A stretch of DNA of 64,000 bases from Amycolatopsis sp. GM8 (GCF_021653975.1 NZ_JAJKFK010000003.1:558001-622000), one strand, 5' to 3'; positions 16,391-25,535 are shown, numbered from the stretch's first letter. Notes: generated from the sequence alone by a model not told the origin. Numbers and translations: made by a program.

Positions 16391-17797
16391 ATGGCCGCCG
16401 GTCGTTTGACGCCGCTGCCGCCGCGGCCTGGCGGGCGCCGCCGGATCACGTCGGTGCCTCTCCCCTACGTCTCCCCCGGTCTGCTGCGCTTCCTCGCGCA
16501 GGAATCGGGCAGCGCCGCGATCCTGCTCGGCTGCACGGTGGTGGGCCTGGTGTGGGCGAACATCCCGGGCGCGGGCTACGAGGCGTTCTGGACCACCGAA
16601 ACGATGTTCCGCATCGGCTCCTGGCAGATGACCCTGGACCTGCGGCACTGGCTCAACGACGCGCTGATGGTGGTCTTCTTCCTGACCATCGGCCTGGAGA
16701 TCAGCCGCGAGGCCGCGGTCGGGTCACTGCGCGACCGGCGGACCGTGATCGTGCCGGCGCTCGGCGCGCTCGGCGGGATGGCCGCGCCGGCCCTGCTGTA
16801 CTTAGCGTTCACCCACGGCGGGCCGGCCGCCGCCGGCTGGGCGATCCCGATGTCCACCGACACCGCGTTCCTGATCGGGATCCTCGCGCTGTTCGGGCCG
16901 CGCTGCCCGGACCAGCTGCGGCTGTTCCTGCTCACACTGTCCATTGTGGACGACATCGGCACGATCCTGGTGATGGCGTTGTTCTACACCAAGCACGTGT
17001 CGATGGTCGCGCTCGCGATCGCCGCCTTCTTCGTGGTGGTGCTCCTGCTGCTGCGGTGGGCGGGGGTGTGGCAGCTCGCGCCGTACGTGGTGACCGGGCT
17101 CGGGCTGTGGTTCGCGATCTACGCCTCCGGGGTGCATCCGACACTCGCCGGGGTGCTGGTCGGGCTGATCGTGCCCGCCGTGCAACGGGATCCGGACGCG
17201 CACGAGCGGCTGCGGTTCTACGGTCGCGCGGTGATCGAGTACGCCGACCCGTTCCGCGTCCGGCTCGCCTCCGCGGCGGCCCGCGCCACCGTCCCGGCCA
17301 ACGACCGGCTGCTGAACGCGATCCACCCGTTCAGCGCCTTCCTGGTGGTGCCGCTGTTCGGGATGGCGAACGCCGGGGTGCGGCTGAACGGCGGGATCCT
17401 GCGCGACTCACTGCACTCCCCGGTGACGATCGGCGTCTTCACCGGGCTGGTCGCTGGCAACGCGCTGGGCATCTCCGCGATCACCGGTCTCGTCCTGAGC
17501 ACCAAGCTCGGCGAACTGCCGGGCCGGGTCCGGTACGGGCATCTGCTCGGCGGCGCGGCGCTGGCCGGGATCGGGTTCACCATCTCGCTGTTCCTCACCG
17601 ACCTCGCGTTCGACGACGAGATCCTGCGCACCGAGGCGAAGATCGGGGTGCTGTCGGGTTCGCTGGTGGCCGCGGTGATCGGCTCGGTACTGCTGCGCTA
17701 CCTCGGCGAGCGGCTGCCGCTGTGTTCGATCGAGACCACCGAAGGCCCACCGCCGCTGCCGTCCGGCCCCTGGCGGGACCCGACGGTCGCGGCGTGA
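16391..17797 (+). CDS. nhaA: Na+/H+ antiporter NhaA
   Basis: An inner-membrane antiporter of 468 residues with about 12 hydrophobic segments. The family motifs are GLEISREAAVGSLRD, the helix-IV segment PMSTDTAFLIG and the two ion-binding aspartates in SIVDDIG. AGGAGGT lies 5-6 nt before the ATG. The protein is somewhat longer than E. coli NhaA, with extra residues at both ends. It converges with a DsbA-like gene; in several actinobacteria NhaA is fused to a thioredoxin/DsbA-like domain, so the neighbour is probably functionally linked. Confidence 0.95.
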   Translation: MAAGRLTPLPPRPGGRRRITSVPLPYVSPGLLRFLAQESGSAAILLGCTVVGLVWANIPGAGYEAFWTTETMFRIGSWQMTLDLRHWLNDALMVVFFLTIGLEISREAAVGSLRDRRTVIVPALGALGGMAAPALLYLAFTHGGPAAAGWAIPMSTDTAFLIGILALFGPRCPDQLRLFLLTLSIVDDIGTILVMALFYTKHVSMVALAIAAFFVVVLLLLRWAGVWQLAPYVVTGLGLWFAIYASGVHPTLAGVLVGLIVPAVQRDPDAHERLRFYGRAVIEYADPFRVRLASAAARATVPANDRLLNAIHPFSAFLVVPLFGMANAGVRLNGGILRDSLHSPVTIGVFTGLVAGNALGISAITGLVLSTKLGELPGRVRYGHLLGGAALAGIGFTISLFLTDLAFDDEILRTEAKIGVLSGSLVAAVIGSVLLRYLGERLPLCSIETTEGPPPLPSGPWRDPTVAA

Positions 17798-17798
17798 G

Positions 17799-18296
17799 TC
17801 AACGGCGCAGCCCGAGCGACGAGCGCAGCGCGGCGAGTTCCATGCGGCCGGTGTAGAGACGCCCGTCGACGAACAGCGTCGGCGTGCCGCGGACGCCGTC
17901 CTCGGCGCCCGCCTGGTAGTCGGCCTCGACGGCGGGCCGGAACGCCTGCGCGGCCTCGCCCACCGCGTTCGTCACGCCGAGTTCGGCCGCGTACCGGGCG
18001 AGGTCGGCGTCGGTGAGCCGGTCCTGGTGCGCGTACAGCTGGTCGTGCATCGCCCAGAACCGGTCGCCGCTCGCTTCGGCGGCCAGCGCCGCGGTGAGGG
18101 CGAACGGATGCTTCTGGAACACCGGGAAGTGCCGGAAGATCAACCTGACCCGGCGGCCGGCGGTGTCGACGAGCTGCCGCAGCACCGGCGCGGCGGCGCC
18201 GCAGTAGGGGCATTCGAAGTCCCCGTACTCGACGATGGTGATGGGCGCGTCGACGGACCCGTAGCAGTGCCGGTCGAGGTCGATCTTCTGGGACAC
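17799..18296 (-). CDS. DsbA-family thioredoxin-like protein
   Basis: A 165-residue thioredoxin-fold protein with the redox motif CPYC in YGDFECPYCG, an inserted helical region and a cis-Pro loop VRGTPTLFVDG. There is no signal peptide, so it seems cytosolic, unlike classical DsbA. It is convergent with nhaA, with the stops only 1 bp apart. The GTG at 18296 sits next to a perfect 15-nt palindrome. Confidence 0.88.
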   Translation of the reverse strand: MSQKIDLDRHCYGSVDAPITIVEYGDFECPYCGAAAPVLRQLVDTAGRRVRLIFRHFPVFQKHPFALTAALAAEASGDRFWAMHDQLYAHQDRLTDADLARYAAELGVTNAVGEAAQAFRPAVEADYQAGAEDGVRGTPTLFVDGRLYTGRMELAALRSSLGLRR

Positions 18297-18299
18297 GGC

Positions 18300-18314
18300 G
18301 CTAGCTTAGCTAGC
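18300..18314. promoter_or_regulatory. Perfect palindrome GCTAGCTTAGCTAGC
   Basis: A 7-bp inverted repeat around one central T, in the gap between the cation-transporter stop and the DsbA-like start (same strand). It could be an operator or a short processing hairpin; no regulator is identified. Confidence 0.4.
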
Positions 18315-18915
18315 AGTGATCGCCGTGCCAGGCTTCGCGGCCTTCACGGATGGCCAGTGCTCCGATCGCGAGCGCCGCTAGCGGGTCCGCCCACCACCAG
18401 CCGAGCAGTGCGTTGAGCAGCAGGCCGGCCAGCAGCACGCCGGACAGGTAGGTACACAGCAGGGTCTGCTTGGAATCGGCGACCGCGCTCGCCGAACCCA
18501 GTTCGCGCCCGGTCCGTCGTTGCGCCATGGACAGCACGGGCATGACCACCAGCGATACCGCGGCGAGCACGATCCCGGCCGTCGACTCCTCCGCTTTCCC
18601 GTGTCCGGCAAAGGAAATCACCGACCCGACGGTGACATACACGGCGAGCGCGAAGAACGACACCGCGATCACCCGCAGCGCTGCGCGTTCACGCGCCTCC
18701 GGGTCGCTGCCGGAGAACTGCCAGGCGACGGCCGCGGCCGAGGCCACCTCGATCACCGAGTCGAGCCCGAACCCGATCAGCGCGGTCGAATCCGCGACCG
18801 CGCCGGCCGAAACCGCGACGACCGCTTCGAGCACGTTGTAGCTGATCGTCGCGGCGACCAGGAGCCGGATCCGCCGCGCTAGCACCGCTTGCCGTTCGAG
18901 CATCAGTCTTCGCAT
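18310..18915 (-). CDS. Cation transporter (CDF-like)
   Basis: A membrane protein of about 200 residues with five to six hydrophobic segments and the D-S-x-ALIGFGLDSVIE motif of cation-diffusion-facilitator-like transporters, but no C-terminal cytoplasmic metal domain. It overlaps the upstream CmtR-type repressor gene. Initiation may be at 18915 or at the ATG at 18903, which forms a TGATG overlap with the regulator stop. The pairing suggests Cd/Pb/Zn export under repressor control. Confidence 0.85.
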   Translation of the reverse strand: MRRLMLERQAVLARRIRLLVAATISYNVLEAVVAVSAGAVADSTALIGFGLDSVIEVASAAAVAWQFSGSDPEARERAALRVIAVSFFALAVYVTVGSVISFAGHGKAEESTAGIVLAAVSLVVMPVLSMAQRRTGRELGSASAVADSKQTLLCTYLSGVLLAGLLLNALLGWWWADPLAALAIGALAIREGREAWHGDHC

Positions 18916-19217
18916 TCCGGGGCGGCGTCGACGGCGAGCACGACCTGCGCCAGCTCGCGCAGCGCACGCGCCAGGTGCGGGTCGGACAGCGCGTAGCGCA
19001 CCTGCCGCCCCTCGTACGACGCGACCACGAGACCGCAGCCACGCAGGCAGGCCAGATGGTTGGAGACGTTGGAACGGCTCAGCTCCAGCCGTTCGGCGAG
19101 CTGGCCCGGGTAGGCCACGCCGTCGAGCAGGGCGACCAGGATCCGGCAGCGCGTGGGATCGGCCATCGCCCGGCCGAGCCGGGCCAGCGCGTCCTCCCGT
19201 GTCTCACACTTCAGCAC
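18903..19217 (-). CDS. cmtR: CmtR-type ArsR/SmtB metal-sensing repressor
   Basis: A winged-helix repressor of 104 residues that leaves DNA on binding Cd(II)/Pb(II). Using the GTG at 19217 places cysteines at exactly 57, 61 and 102, the three metal ligands known for mycobacterial CmtR, and gives the N-terminus VLKCETRED like CmtR. This supports the start over a TTG at 19223. No ribosome site is visible, so the message may be leaderless. It is in an operon with the cation transporter, whereas in Mycobacterium the target is a P-type ATPase. Confidence 0.9.
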   Translation of the reverse strand: MLKCETREDALARLGRAMADPTRCRILVALLDGVAYPGQLAERLELSRSNVSNHLACLRGCGLVVASYEGRQVRYALSDPHLARALRELAQVVLAVDAAPECED

Positions 19218-19299
19218 AAGCAAAACAATACATCCAAGACTGAACTAACGGAAGTGAAAATTCCTCACCGGCACCGGATGCGGGTGGTAGGAAGAGTTG

Positions 19300-21309
19300 G
19301 TGACCATCGATGCTCCTTTCACAGACCTCGACGGCTATGTCTCCCTCCCCCGCGCCGCCGGCCTCGCCCTCTCACCCGATGGGCGGCGCCTGGTCGTAGG
19401 CGTGTCCACGCTCGACGCGAAGAAGACCAAATGGGTACCCGGCCTGTGGGAGGTCGACCCGTCCGGCGAGCGCCCGGCCCGGCGCCTGACCCGGAGCAAG
19501 CAAGGCGAATCGGGCGCCGTCTTCACCCCTGATGGCGATCTGCTGTTCGTCTCCGCGCGCCCCGAACTCGACGCGGAGGAGCACGAAACGGACAAGAAGG
19601 CGGCGCTGTGGCGGCTGCCGGCCACCGGTGGTGACGCGGAAGTGATCGCCTCGCCGCCCGGTGGCGTGCAGGGTGTCGTGGTGGCGCGCGACGCGGGCGT
19701 CGTCGTGGCCGGCTCGTCGATGCTGCCTTCGGCCGCGGATGCCGAGCAGGACAAGGAGTTGCGCGACCGCCGCAAGGACGAGGCCGTCTCGGCGATCCTG
19801 CACGAGGAGTACCCGATCCGGTACTGGGACCATGATCTCGGGCCCGGCCGTCCCCGCCTGCTCGCCGGCAAACCCGGGGAAGAGTTGCGCGATGTCACCG
19901 GACATGCCGGGCGCGCACTGGACTTCGAGTCCACTTGGGACGTTTCGCCGGACGGCCGCACGATCGTCGCGGTATGGACGGTACCCGAGCCCGGCGGCTC
20001 CCAGCGCGACACGCTGGTGGCGATCGACGTCGCGACCGGGGACCGCCGCGTGCTCGCCGACGACGTGGACCACGAGTACGCCGATCCTCGTTTTTCCCCT
20101 GATGGCAACCGGATCGCGGTCATCGTGGCCGAACGGCCGACGGCCGCGAAGATCGGCGACCAGTGGCTCGCGGTGCTGCCGGCGGGCGGCGGCGAGCCGC
20201 GCGCGCGGACCGCGTCGTGGGATCGCTGGCCGAACCATCCGGAGTGGACACCGGACGGCAGCGCGCTCGTGGTCGTCGCGGACGATCTGGGGCACTCTCC
20301 ACTGTGGAAGGTCGACGCGGGCACCGGCGAGGTCACGAAGCTGACGGAGTCCGGTTCGTTCAGCGATGCCCGCGTTTCCCCGGACGGGCGGTGGATCTAC
20401 GCCCTGCGTTCCTTTGTGGACAGCCTGCCGGCGCCGTATCGCGTCGCGATCGACGGCAGCGTCGTGGAAGCGCTTCCCGGCCCGTTCCCGGCTGTCGAAG
20501 TACCGGGGTATGTGGAGGAGGTCACCACGACGGCGGCCGACGGTGCGCCGCTGCGCGCCTGGCTGGCCCTGCCGCACGGCACGAGTGCCCAGGCCCCGGC
20601 GCCGCTGCTGCTGTGGATCCACGGTGGCCCACTGGGTTCGTGGAACGCCTGGCAGTGGCGGTGGAACCCGTGGCTCGCGGTCGCGCGGGGATACGCGGTG
20701 CTGCTGCCGGACCCGGCGATCTCGACCGGGTACGGGCTGGACTTCATCCAGCGCGGCTGGGGCGAATGGGGCGGCGCGCCGTACACCGACCTGATGTCGC
20801 TCACGGACGCCGCGATCGGGCGGACGGATATCGACGAGACCCGCACCGCCGCGATGGGTGGTTCGTTCGGCGGGTACATGGCGAACTGGGTGGCCGGCCA
20901 CACCGACCGGTTCAAGGCGATCATCACCCATGCCTCGCTGTGGGCGATGGACCAGATGGGCACGACGACCGACGGCGCGTTCTACTGGCCGCGCGAGATC
21001 AGCCCGGAAGCCGCGAGCCGGAACTCACCGCACCATTCCGCGGACGAGATCACCACGCCGATGCTCGTCATCCACGGTGACAAGGACTATCGCGTGCCGG
21101 TCGGCGAGGGCCTGCGGCTGTGGTGGGATCTCTTGTCCCGCTCGACCGCCGCCGACGGGTCCAGCCCGCACAAGTTCCTGTACTTCCCGGACGAGAACCA
21201 CTGGGTGCTGACACCGAATCACGCCAAGGTCTGGTATGCCACCGTGCTGGCGTTCCTGGCCCACCACGTGCACGGCAAGGAGTGGCAGCGCCCGGAGATC
21301 CTCGGCTGA
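19300..21309 (+). CDS. S9-family prolyl oligopeptidase-like peptidase
   Basis: A 669-residue serine peptidase with an N-terminal beta-propeller (about 1-400, WD40-like repeats such as DVSPDGRTIVAVW and RFSPDGNRIAV) and a C-terminal alpha/beta hydrolase. The triad is S522 (GGSFGGYM), D596 (HGDKDYRVP) and H634 (DENHWVL). There is no signal peptide, so it is cytosolic and likely trims short peptides. The GTG at 19300 follows GGAAGAG. The class V aminotransferase gene begins 8 nt downstream, so the two are probably co-transcribed. Confidence 0.93.
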   Translation: MTIDAPFTDLDGYVSLPRAAGLALSPDGRRLVVGVSTLDAKKTKWVPGLWEVDPSGERPARRLTRSKQGESGAVFTPDGDLLFVSARPELDAEEHETDKKAALWRLPATGGDAEVIASPPGGVQGVVVARDAGVVVAGSSMLPSAADAEQDKELRDRRKDEAVSAILHEEYPIRYWDHDLGPGRPRLLAGKPGEELRDVTGHAGRALDFESTWDVSPDGRTIVAVWTVPEPGGSQRDTLVAIDVATGDRRVLADDVDHEYADPRFSPDGNRIAVIVAERPTAAKIGDQWLAVLPAGGGEPRARTASWDRWPNHPEWTPDGSALVVVADDLGHSPLWKVDAGTGEVTKLTESGSFSDARVSPDGRWIYALRSFVDSLPAPYRVAIDGSVVEALPGPFPAVEVPGYVEEVTTTAADGAPLRAWLALPHGTSAQAPAPLLLWIHGGPLGSWNAWQWRWNPWLAVARGYAVLLPDPAISTGYGLDFIQRGWGEWGGAPYTDLMSLTDAAIGRTDIDETRTAAMGGSFGGYMANWVAGHTDRFKAIITHASLWAMDQMGTTTDGAFYWPREISPEAASRNSPHHSADEITTPMLVIHGDKDYRVPVGEGLRLWWDLLSRSTAADGSSPHKFLYFPDENHWVLTPNHAKVWYATVLAFLAHHVHGKEWQRPEILG

Positions 21310-21316
21310 GCCGGGG

Positions 21317-22405
21317 ATGGTGTCACCGGCGTACCTGCGGCAGTTCGGGGAACCGGGCGGGTATCTGGACTTCGCCCGGTTCGGTCCCCCTTCACGCGCG
21401 GTGCTCGACACCACGGCCCGGCTGCTCGAACAATCCGCCGGCGCTGGTTCGTCCACTGTGGACGAACTCATGCGGCAGGAGCAGCGGGCGAAGGCGGTGA
21501 TCGCCCGGTTGTGCCGTACCGGCGCCGATCACGTCGTGCTCGTGCCGAACACCAGCCAGGGCCTGTTCCAGGCCGCGTTCGGCGTGCCCGGCGGTGAGGT
21601 TCTTGTGTCGGCGGCCGAGTTCCCGGCCAACACCTATCCGTGGGCGCGGGCGGCGGAGGCGGGACGGCTGACGGTCCGCGGCCTCGCCCCGGGTCACGTC
21701 ACGGCCGACGCGGTCACCGCCGGGCTCACTGCGGACACGACGGCCGTTTCGGTGAACGCGGTCGACTTCCGCACCGGCTACCGGGCCGATCTCGCCGCGC
21801 TGCGCGACGTCGTGGGCGACCGGTTGCTGATCGTGGACGGGATCCAGGGTTTCGGCGCGATCGACGCACCCTGGGACGCGGCCGACGTGCTCGTGGCGGG
21901 CGGCCAGAAATGGCTGCGCGCCGGCTGGGGCACCGGGTTCGCCGTGCTGTCGGACCGGGCGCTGGAACGGCTGCGGCCGGTGCTGTCCGGGTGGACGGGC
22001 GCGGCCGGCGGGGGCGTGTTCGACAACGAGATCCACCCGCCCGCGCCCGGCGCCGCGAGCTGGTCGATCACGAACCTCAGCCCGGTGTCCTCGGGGGCGT
22101 TCGCGGCCGCGCTGGAGTTGGCCGAGGAGGCCGGGATCGGCGCGATCGAGGCCTGCATCGCCGAACGGGTCGGCACGCTCGAAGAAACTCTGCGCTCGCT
22201 CGGCGCACAGATCGTGTCCGCGACCGGGCGACGGGCCGGGATCCTGGCGTTCACGCTGCCCGGCAAACCCGCGGCCCAGGTCGGTGCGCTGCTGGCCGCC
22301 GAGGGCGTCGCGGCGACGGTGCGGCCCGAGCACGTCCGCCTGTCACCGCACGCGTCCACACCGATGGCGGCGGCGGACCGGCTCCGGGCAGCACTGTCGC
22401 CGTAG
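21317..22405 (+). CDS. Aminotransferase class V-fold PLP enzyme
   Basis: A 362-residue PLP enzyme of the cysteine desulfurase/isopenicillin-N-epimerase fold. The Schiff-base lysine is K198 in GGQKWLRAGWG and the PLP-binding Asp lies in LIVDGIQGFGA. It is close to family length and lacks the desulfurase catalytic-Cys loop, so a desulfurase role is unlikely. The ATG at 21317 is 8 nt after the peptidase stop; a longer start within the peptidase gene would add 27 non-conserved residues. Confidence 0.88.
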   Translation: MVSPAYLRQFGEPGGYLDFARFGPPSRAVLDTTARLLEQSAGAGSSTVDELMRQEQRAKAVIARLCRTGADHVVLVPNTSQGLFQAAFGVPGGEVLVSAAEFPANTYPWARAAEAGRLTVRGLAPGHVTADAVTAGLTADTTAVSVNAVDFRTGYRADLAALRDVVGDRLLIVDGIQGFGAIDAPWDAADVLVAGGQKWLRAGWGTGFAVLSDRALERLRPVLSGWTGAAGGGVFDNEIHPPAPGAASWSITNLSPVSSGAFAAALELAEEAGIGAIEACIAERVGTLEETLRSLGAQIVSATGRRAGILAFTLPGKPAAQVGALLAAEGVAATVRPEHVRLSPHASTPMAAADRLRAALSP

Positions 22406-22467
22406 CCCACCCCGCCGGGGACTGCGGCAGAATCGGAGGAGAAGATCGCGAACCCGGGAGGATCGTC

Positions 22468-23484
22468 GTGCCGCTGCCTTCGGAACCGTTGCGGAAGCTG
22501 GGCTTCCTGACCATCGGGCTGTTCGACGGGGCCGACCCCGGCCCGGGCCACGAGTCCACGCTGGAGATCATCGCGCTCGGCGAGCGGCTCGGGTTCGACA
22601 GCGCCTGGGTCCGCCACCGGCACCTGCAGTACGGCATCTCCTCCCCCGTCGCCGTGCTGGCGGCCGCGTCCCAGCGCACCAGCCGGATCGAACTCGGCAC
22701 CGCCGTCATCCCGCTCGGCTGGGAGAACCCGCTGCGCCTGGCCGAGGACCTCGCCACCGTCGACATCCTGTCCGGCGGGCGGCTCAACCCGGGCCTGTCC
22801 GTCGGCCCGCCGATGCACTACGACGACGTCAGGCAGGCGCTGTACCCGCGGACCGCCGAGCTGGAGGACTTCAGCTACGACCGCGTCGAGCGCCTCCTCG
22901 CCTGCGTGCGCGGCGAGCCGGTCACCGAGTTCAGCGGCACCGAGGGGATCGAGGTGTTCTCCAACCGGGTCCAGCCGCACTCCCCTGGCCTCGCTGGGCG
23001 CCTGTGGTACGGCGGCGCGAGCCTGCGGTCCGCGCAGTGGGCCGGTGAGCACGGGATGAACTTCCTGACCAGCAGTGTGGTCCGGGCCGACGAGCCGGCG
23101 GACTTCGCCGAGATCCAGCGCGCGTCCATCCAGGCGTTCCGCGCGCACCACCCCGACGGTGCCCGCGCCCGGGTGTCGCAGGGGCTCGTCGTCATCCCCA
23201 CCGACTCGGCGACCCCGGCGCAGCGCGCGAAATACGAGCAGTACGTGGAAAAACGGACGCCGCGCACGACCAGCCCGCAGGGCCCGGCGCGGTTGCTGTT
23301 CGCCCGCGACATCCTCGGCACGTCCGCCGAGATCGCCGGACAGCTCTACGCGCACGCCGCGTTCCGCGAGATCGACGAGGTGGCTTTCGCGCTGCCGTTC
23401 AGCTTCGAGCACGAGGACTACGTGCAGATCCTCACGGACATGGCCACCAAACTCGGCCCCGCGCTCGGCTGGCAGTCCCGATAG
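22468..23484 (+). CDS. LLM-class flavin-dependent oxidoreductase
   Basis: A 338-residue luciferase-like TIM barrel. The conserved segment TVDILSGGRLNPGLSVG and the N-terminal FLTIGLFDG strand identify the family; the FMN/F420 preference is not clear. GTG start at 22468 with GGGAGGA upstream. It lies 62 nt after the aminotransferase. It converges with a membrane protein gene, with a palindromic sequence at their junction. Confidence 0.88.
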   Translation: MPLPSEPLRKLGFLTIGLFDGADPGPGHESTLEIIALGERLGFDSAWVRHRHLQYGISSPVAVLAAASQRTSRIELGTAVIPLGWENPLRLAEDLATVDILSGGRLNPGLSVGPPMHYDDVRQALYPRTAELEDFSYDRVERLLACVRGEPVTEFSGTEGIEVFSNRVQPHSPGLAGRLWYGGASLRSAQWAGEHGMNFLTSSVVRADEPADFAEIQRASIQAFRAHHPDGARARVSQGLVVIPTDSATPAQRAKYEQYVEKRTPRTTSPQGPARLLFARDILGTSAEIAGQLYAHAAFREIDEVAFALPFSFEHEDYVQILTDMATKLGPALGWQSR

Positions 23485-23500
23485 GACAGTCCTACCGGGA
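23476..23500. terminator. 25-bp palindrome between convergent genes
   Basis: TCCCGATAGGAC-A-GTCCTACCGGGA, with one mismatched pair, spans the LLM stop codon. The position between convergent genes suggests a bidirectional terminator, though the loop would be small and there is no U-tract. Confidence 0.45.
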
Positions 23501-23505
23501 CACGC

Positions 23506-24150
23506 TCAGCGCTTGACGAGCGCGATGATCGACCCGATCAGGCTGACCCCGCCGGCGCCGAGGAAGAAGTAGTAGCCGGGCCCGGTGCTGTCCGGGTTCG
23601 CCGGGCCGTTGCTCAGCCAGAAGATCATCCCGACGATCATGGCGAGCGAGACCACCAGCAGCAGCGCGCCGACGACCCGCTTGCCGCGCATCGGCACGAA
23701 CAGCACCGCGCCGCCCAGGATGGCCAGGCCGCCGCCGATCAGCACGAGGTACACGCCGATCTCGATCATCGTGCCGCCGGAGCTGCCGAGACCACTCGCC
23801 GTCCCGGCGACGTCCGCCACGTCCATGCCCGTCAGGACCTGGTCGCGGAGGCTGAACCACTCCAGGAAGAACTGCAGCACCCCGGCGATCCCACCGACGA
23901 TCAGCACGATCGCGGCCGGGATGTTGCTGGTCGGCCGCGCACCACCGCCCCACGGCGCCTGCGGTCCGTACCCGTACTGCGGCGGGTAGCCGTACTGCCC
24001 GGGTTGCGGCGCGCCGTAGCCGTACTGGCCGGGCTGCTGCGGGTAACCGGGCTGCGGCACGGGGTATCCGGGCTGCTGCGGGACGCCGTAACCGGGCTGC
24101 CCCTCGCCGTACCCGCCGGGCTGCGGCGGTTGCTGCCCTGGATAAGTCAT
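23506..24150 (-). CDS. Pro/Gly/Tyr-rich membrane protein of unknown function
   Basis: A 214-residue protein. Residues 1-70 are a low-complexity cytoplasmic tail of P-G-Y-Q repeats (QQPGY, QYGY units), followed by about four membrane segments. Such tails are common on actinomycete membrane proteins and may drive self-association. No catalytic motif is seen. Start at ATG 24150. Confidence 0.8.
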   Translation of the reverse strand: MTYPGQQPPQPGGYGEGQPGYGVPQQPGYPVPQPGYPQQPGQYGYGAPQPGQYGYPPQYGYGPQAPWGGGARPTSNIPAAIVLIVGGIAGVLQFFLEWFSLRDQVLTGMDVADVAGTASGLGSSGGTMIEIGVYLVLIGGGLAILGGAVLFVPMRGKRVVGALLLVVSLAMIVGMIFWLSNGPANPDSTGPGYYFFLGAGGVSLIGSIIALVKR

Positions 24151-24205
24151 CGTTCCCCCTCGACACCGCGACCGGTTCCGTCGGCCGATGGTACTGCCCG
24201 CGGCG

Positions 24206-24928
24206 TCACCTGGTAAGCGGCGACCCGTCGGCGGCGTACGCCCTCGGCGGGGTCATCAGGTCGCTGGAGGGCACCTCGTCGAGGGTGAACCAGAACGCCA
24301 CGACCTTCGGGTCCTGGCTCCACGCGGCCTGGCGCGCCCGCATGGTCTGCCCGCGCACGGTGGTGGTGATCTTCGCCGCGGGGCCGACGTAGTAGCCGAA
24401 CACCGGGGTCGCCGGGTTCAGCCCGGCGTTCCCGTAGAGGACCCGGAAGCCGGGCGTCAGGTCCGAACCACTGGTCACGTTGGCCAGCAGCTGGCCGGTC
24501 AGGTCACCGGACGGGGCGCGATGGCCCGCCATCAGTCCGAAGTGGACATCCGGCAGCCCGGGTATGTCGGCCGGGACGAAATAGAGCACCCGCTCCCCCT
24601 GGGCATCCGCTATCCCGGTCGGCACGACGGCGCCGAGTGGCTGCTTGTCCGGCCCGGGCGGCGGTGTGCTCGCGGGCACCATGGGCGGCGGCGCCGTGAC
24701 GGGCGGGGCGCCGGCGGCGACCGGGGGCGCGGGCTCGCGGAGCTGGGTGGCCAGTCCGGCTACGACCGCGATCACGGCCACCACCGCGGCGACCGCGGAG
24801 CCCTGCAGCACCTGCCGTCGCCGGCGCAACCGGGTGCCCCGAGCGATGATCCGCGCGACGTCCGGCGCCGGGTAGCCCTCCCCCGGCTGTTCGCGCAGCG
24901 CCGCGCGCAGCTGCTCGAGATCGGTCAC
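24206..24928 (-). CDS. Membrane protein co-encoded with SigE-family sigma factor (possible anti-sigma)
   Basis: A 240-residue protein: cytoplasmic N-terminal 55 residues (TDLEQLRAALRE start), one membrane segment (about 58-80), a Pro/Ala-rich stretch and an extracytoplasmic domain. The GTG at 24928 overlaps the sigma-factor stop (GTGA) and has GGAGGTG upstream, so it is translated with the sigma factor. The position and topology are those of an anti-sigma factor, but no zinc motif is present, so the role is inferred. Confidence 0.8.
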   Translation of the reverse strand: MTDLEQLRAALREQPGEGYPAPDVARIIARGTRLRRRRQVLQGSAVAAVVAVIAVVAGLATQLREPAPPVAAGAPPVTAPPPMVPASTPPPGPDKQPLGAVVPTGIADAQGERVLYFVPADIPGLPDVHFGLMAGHRAPSGDLTGQLLANVTSGSDLTPGFRVLYGNAGLNPATPVFGYYVGPAAKITTTVRGQTMRARQAAWSQDPKVVAFWFTLDEVPSSDLMTPPRAYAADGSPLTR

Positions 24929-25443
24929 GCGGCACCTCCCCTCGCGGCCGGCACGTCGTCCAGTGCGGAGACCCGCAGCTTGGCCAGCGCCCGCGAGTTC
25001 GTGCTCTTCACCGTGCCCACCGAAACTCCCAGCTCGTCCGCGACCGCGGCCTCCGGCAGGTCGAAGTAGTGCCGCAGCACGATCACCGCCCGTTCGCGCC
25101 CGGTGAGCCCGTCCAGCAGTGCGGCGAGCCACTGCTGGTTCACCACGTCGCGCTCCGGGGCGTCGGCGGCGCGCTGCTCGGGCGGCTCGTCGGCGGGCAG
25201 CTCGCGGATCGGGCGCCGCCAGCCGTCGATGACGTGGTTGACCAGCACCCGCCGCGCGTAGCCGTACGCGTCCTGGTGCCGGACCCGCCGCCAGGCGGCG
25301 TAGGTGCGGACCAGGACCGTCTGCACCGCGTCCTCGGCCTGGTGGCGGTCCCTGGTCAGCAGGTAGGCGGCATGCGTGAGCCGGCCGGAGCTCGACGCCA
25401 CGAAATCGGCGAACTCCTCGTCCCCACGGGTTCCGTGCCCCAT
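24925..25443 (-). CDS. SigE-family RNA polymerase sigma factor
   Basis: An ECF-type sigma factor of 172 residues, of the actinobacterial SigE family (region 2: AYLLTRDRHQAEDAVQTVLVRTY; region 4: LTGRERAVIVLRHYFDLPEAAVADELG followed by SVGTVKS). GAGGGAG precedes the ATG. It is the first gene of a two-gene operon with a membrane partner and is divergent from an RsbW-like kinase gene. Confidence 0.93.
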   Translation of the reverse strand: MGHGTRGDEEFADFVASSSGRLTHAAYLLTRDRHQAEDAVQTVLVRTYAAWRRVRHQDAYGYARRVLVNHVIDGWRRPIRELPADEPPEQRAADAPERDVVNQQWLAALLDGLTGRERAVIVLRHYFDLPEAAVADELGVSVGTVKSTNSRALAKLRVSALDDVPAARGGAA

Positions 25444-25535
25444 ATCTCCCTCAGACGGCCGGGCCGCCGGAAAGGTTGCGCCTCCCGGCCGGCAGCTTCG
25501 CGACTACCAGCTTGCCACCGCGGGGCGCGGCTCGT

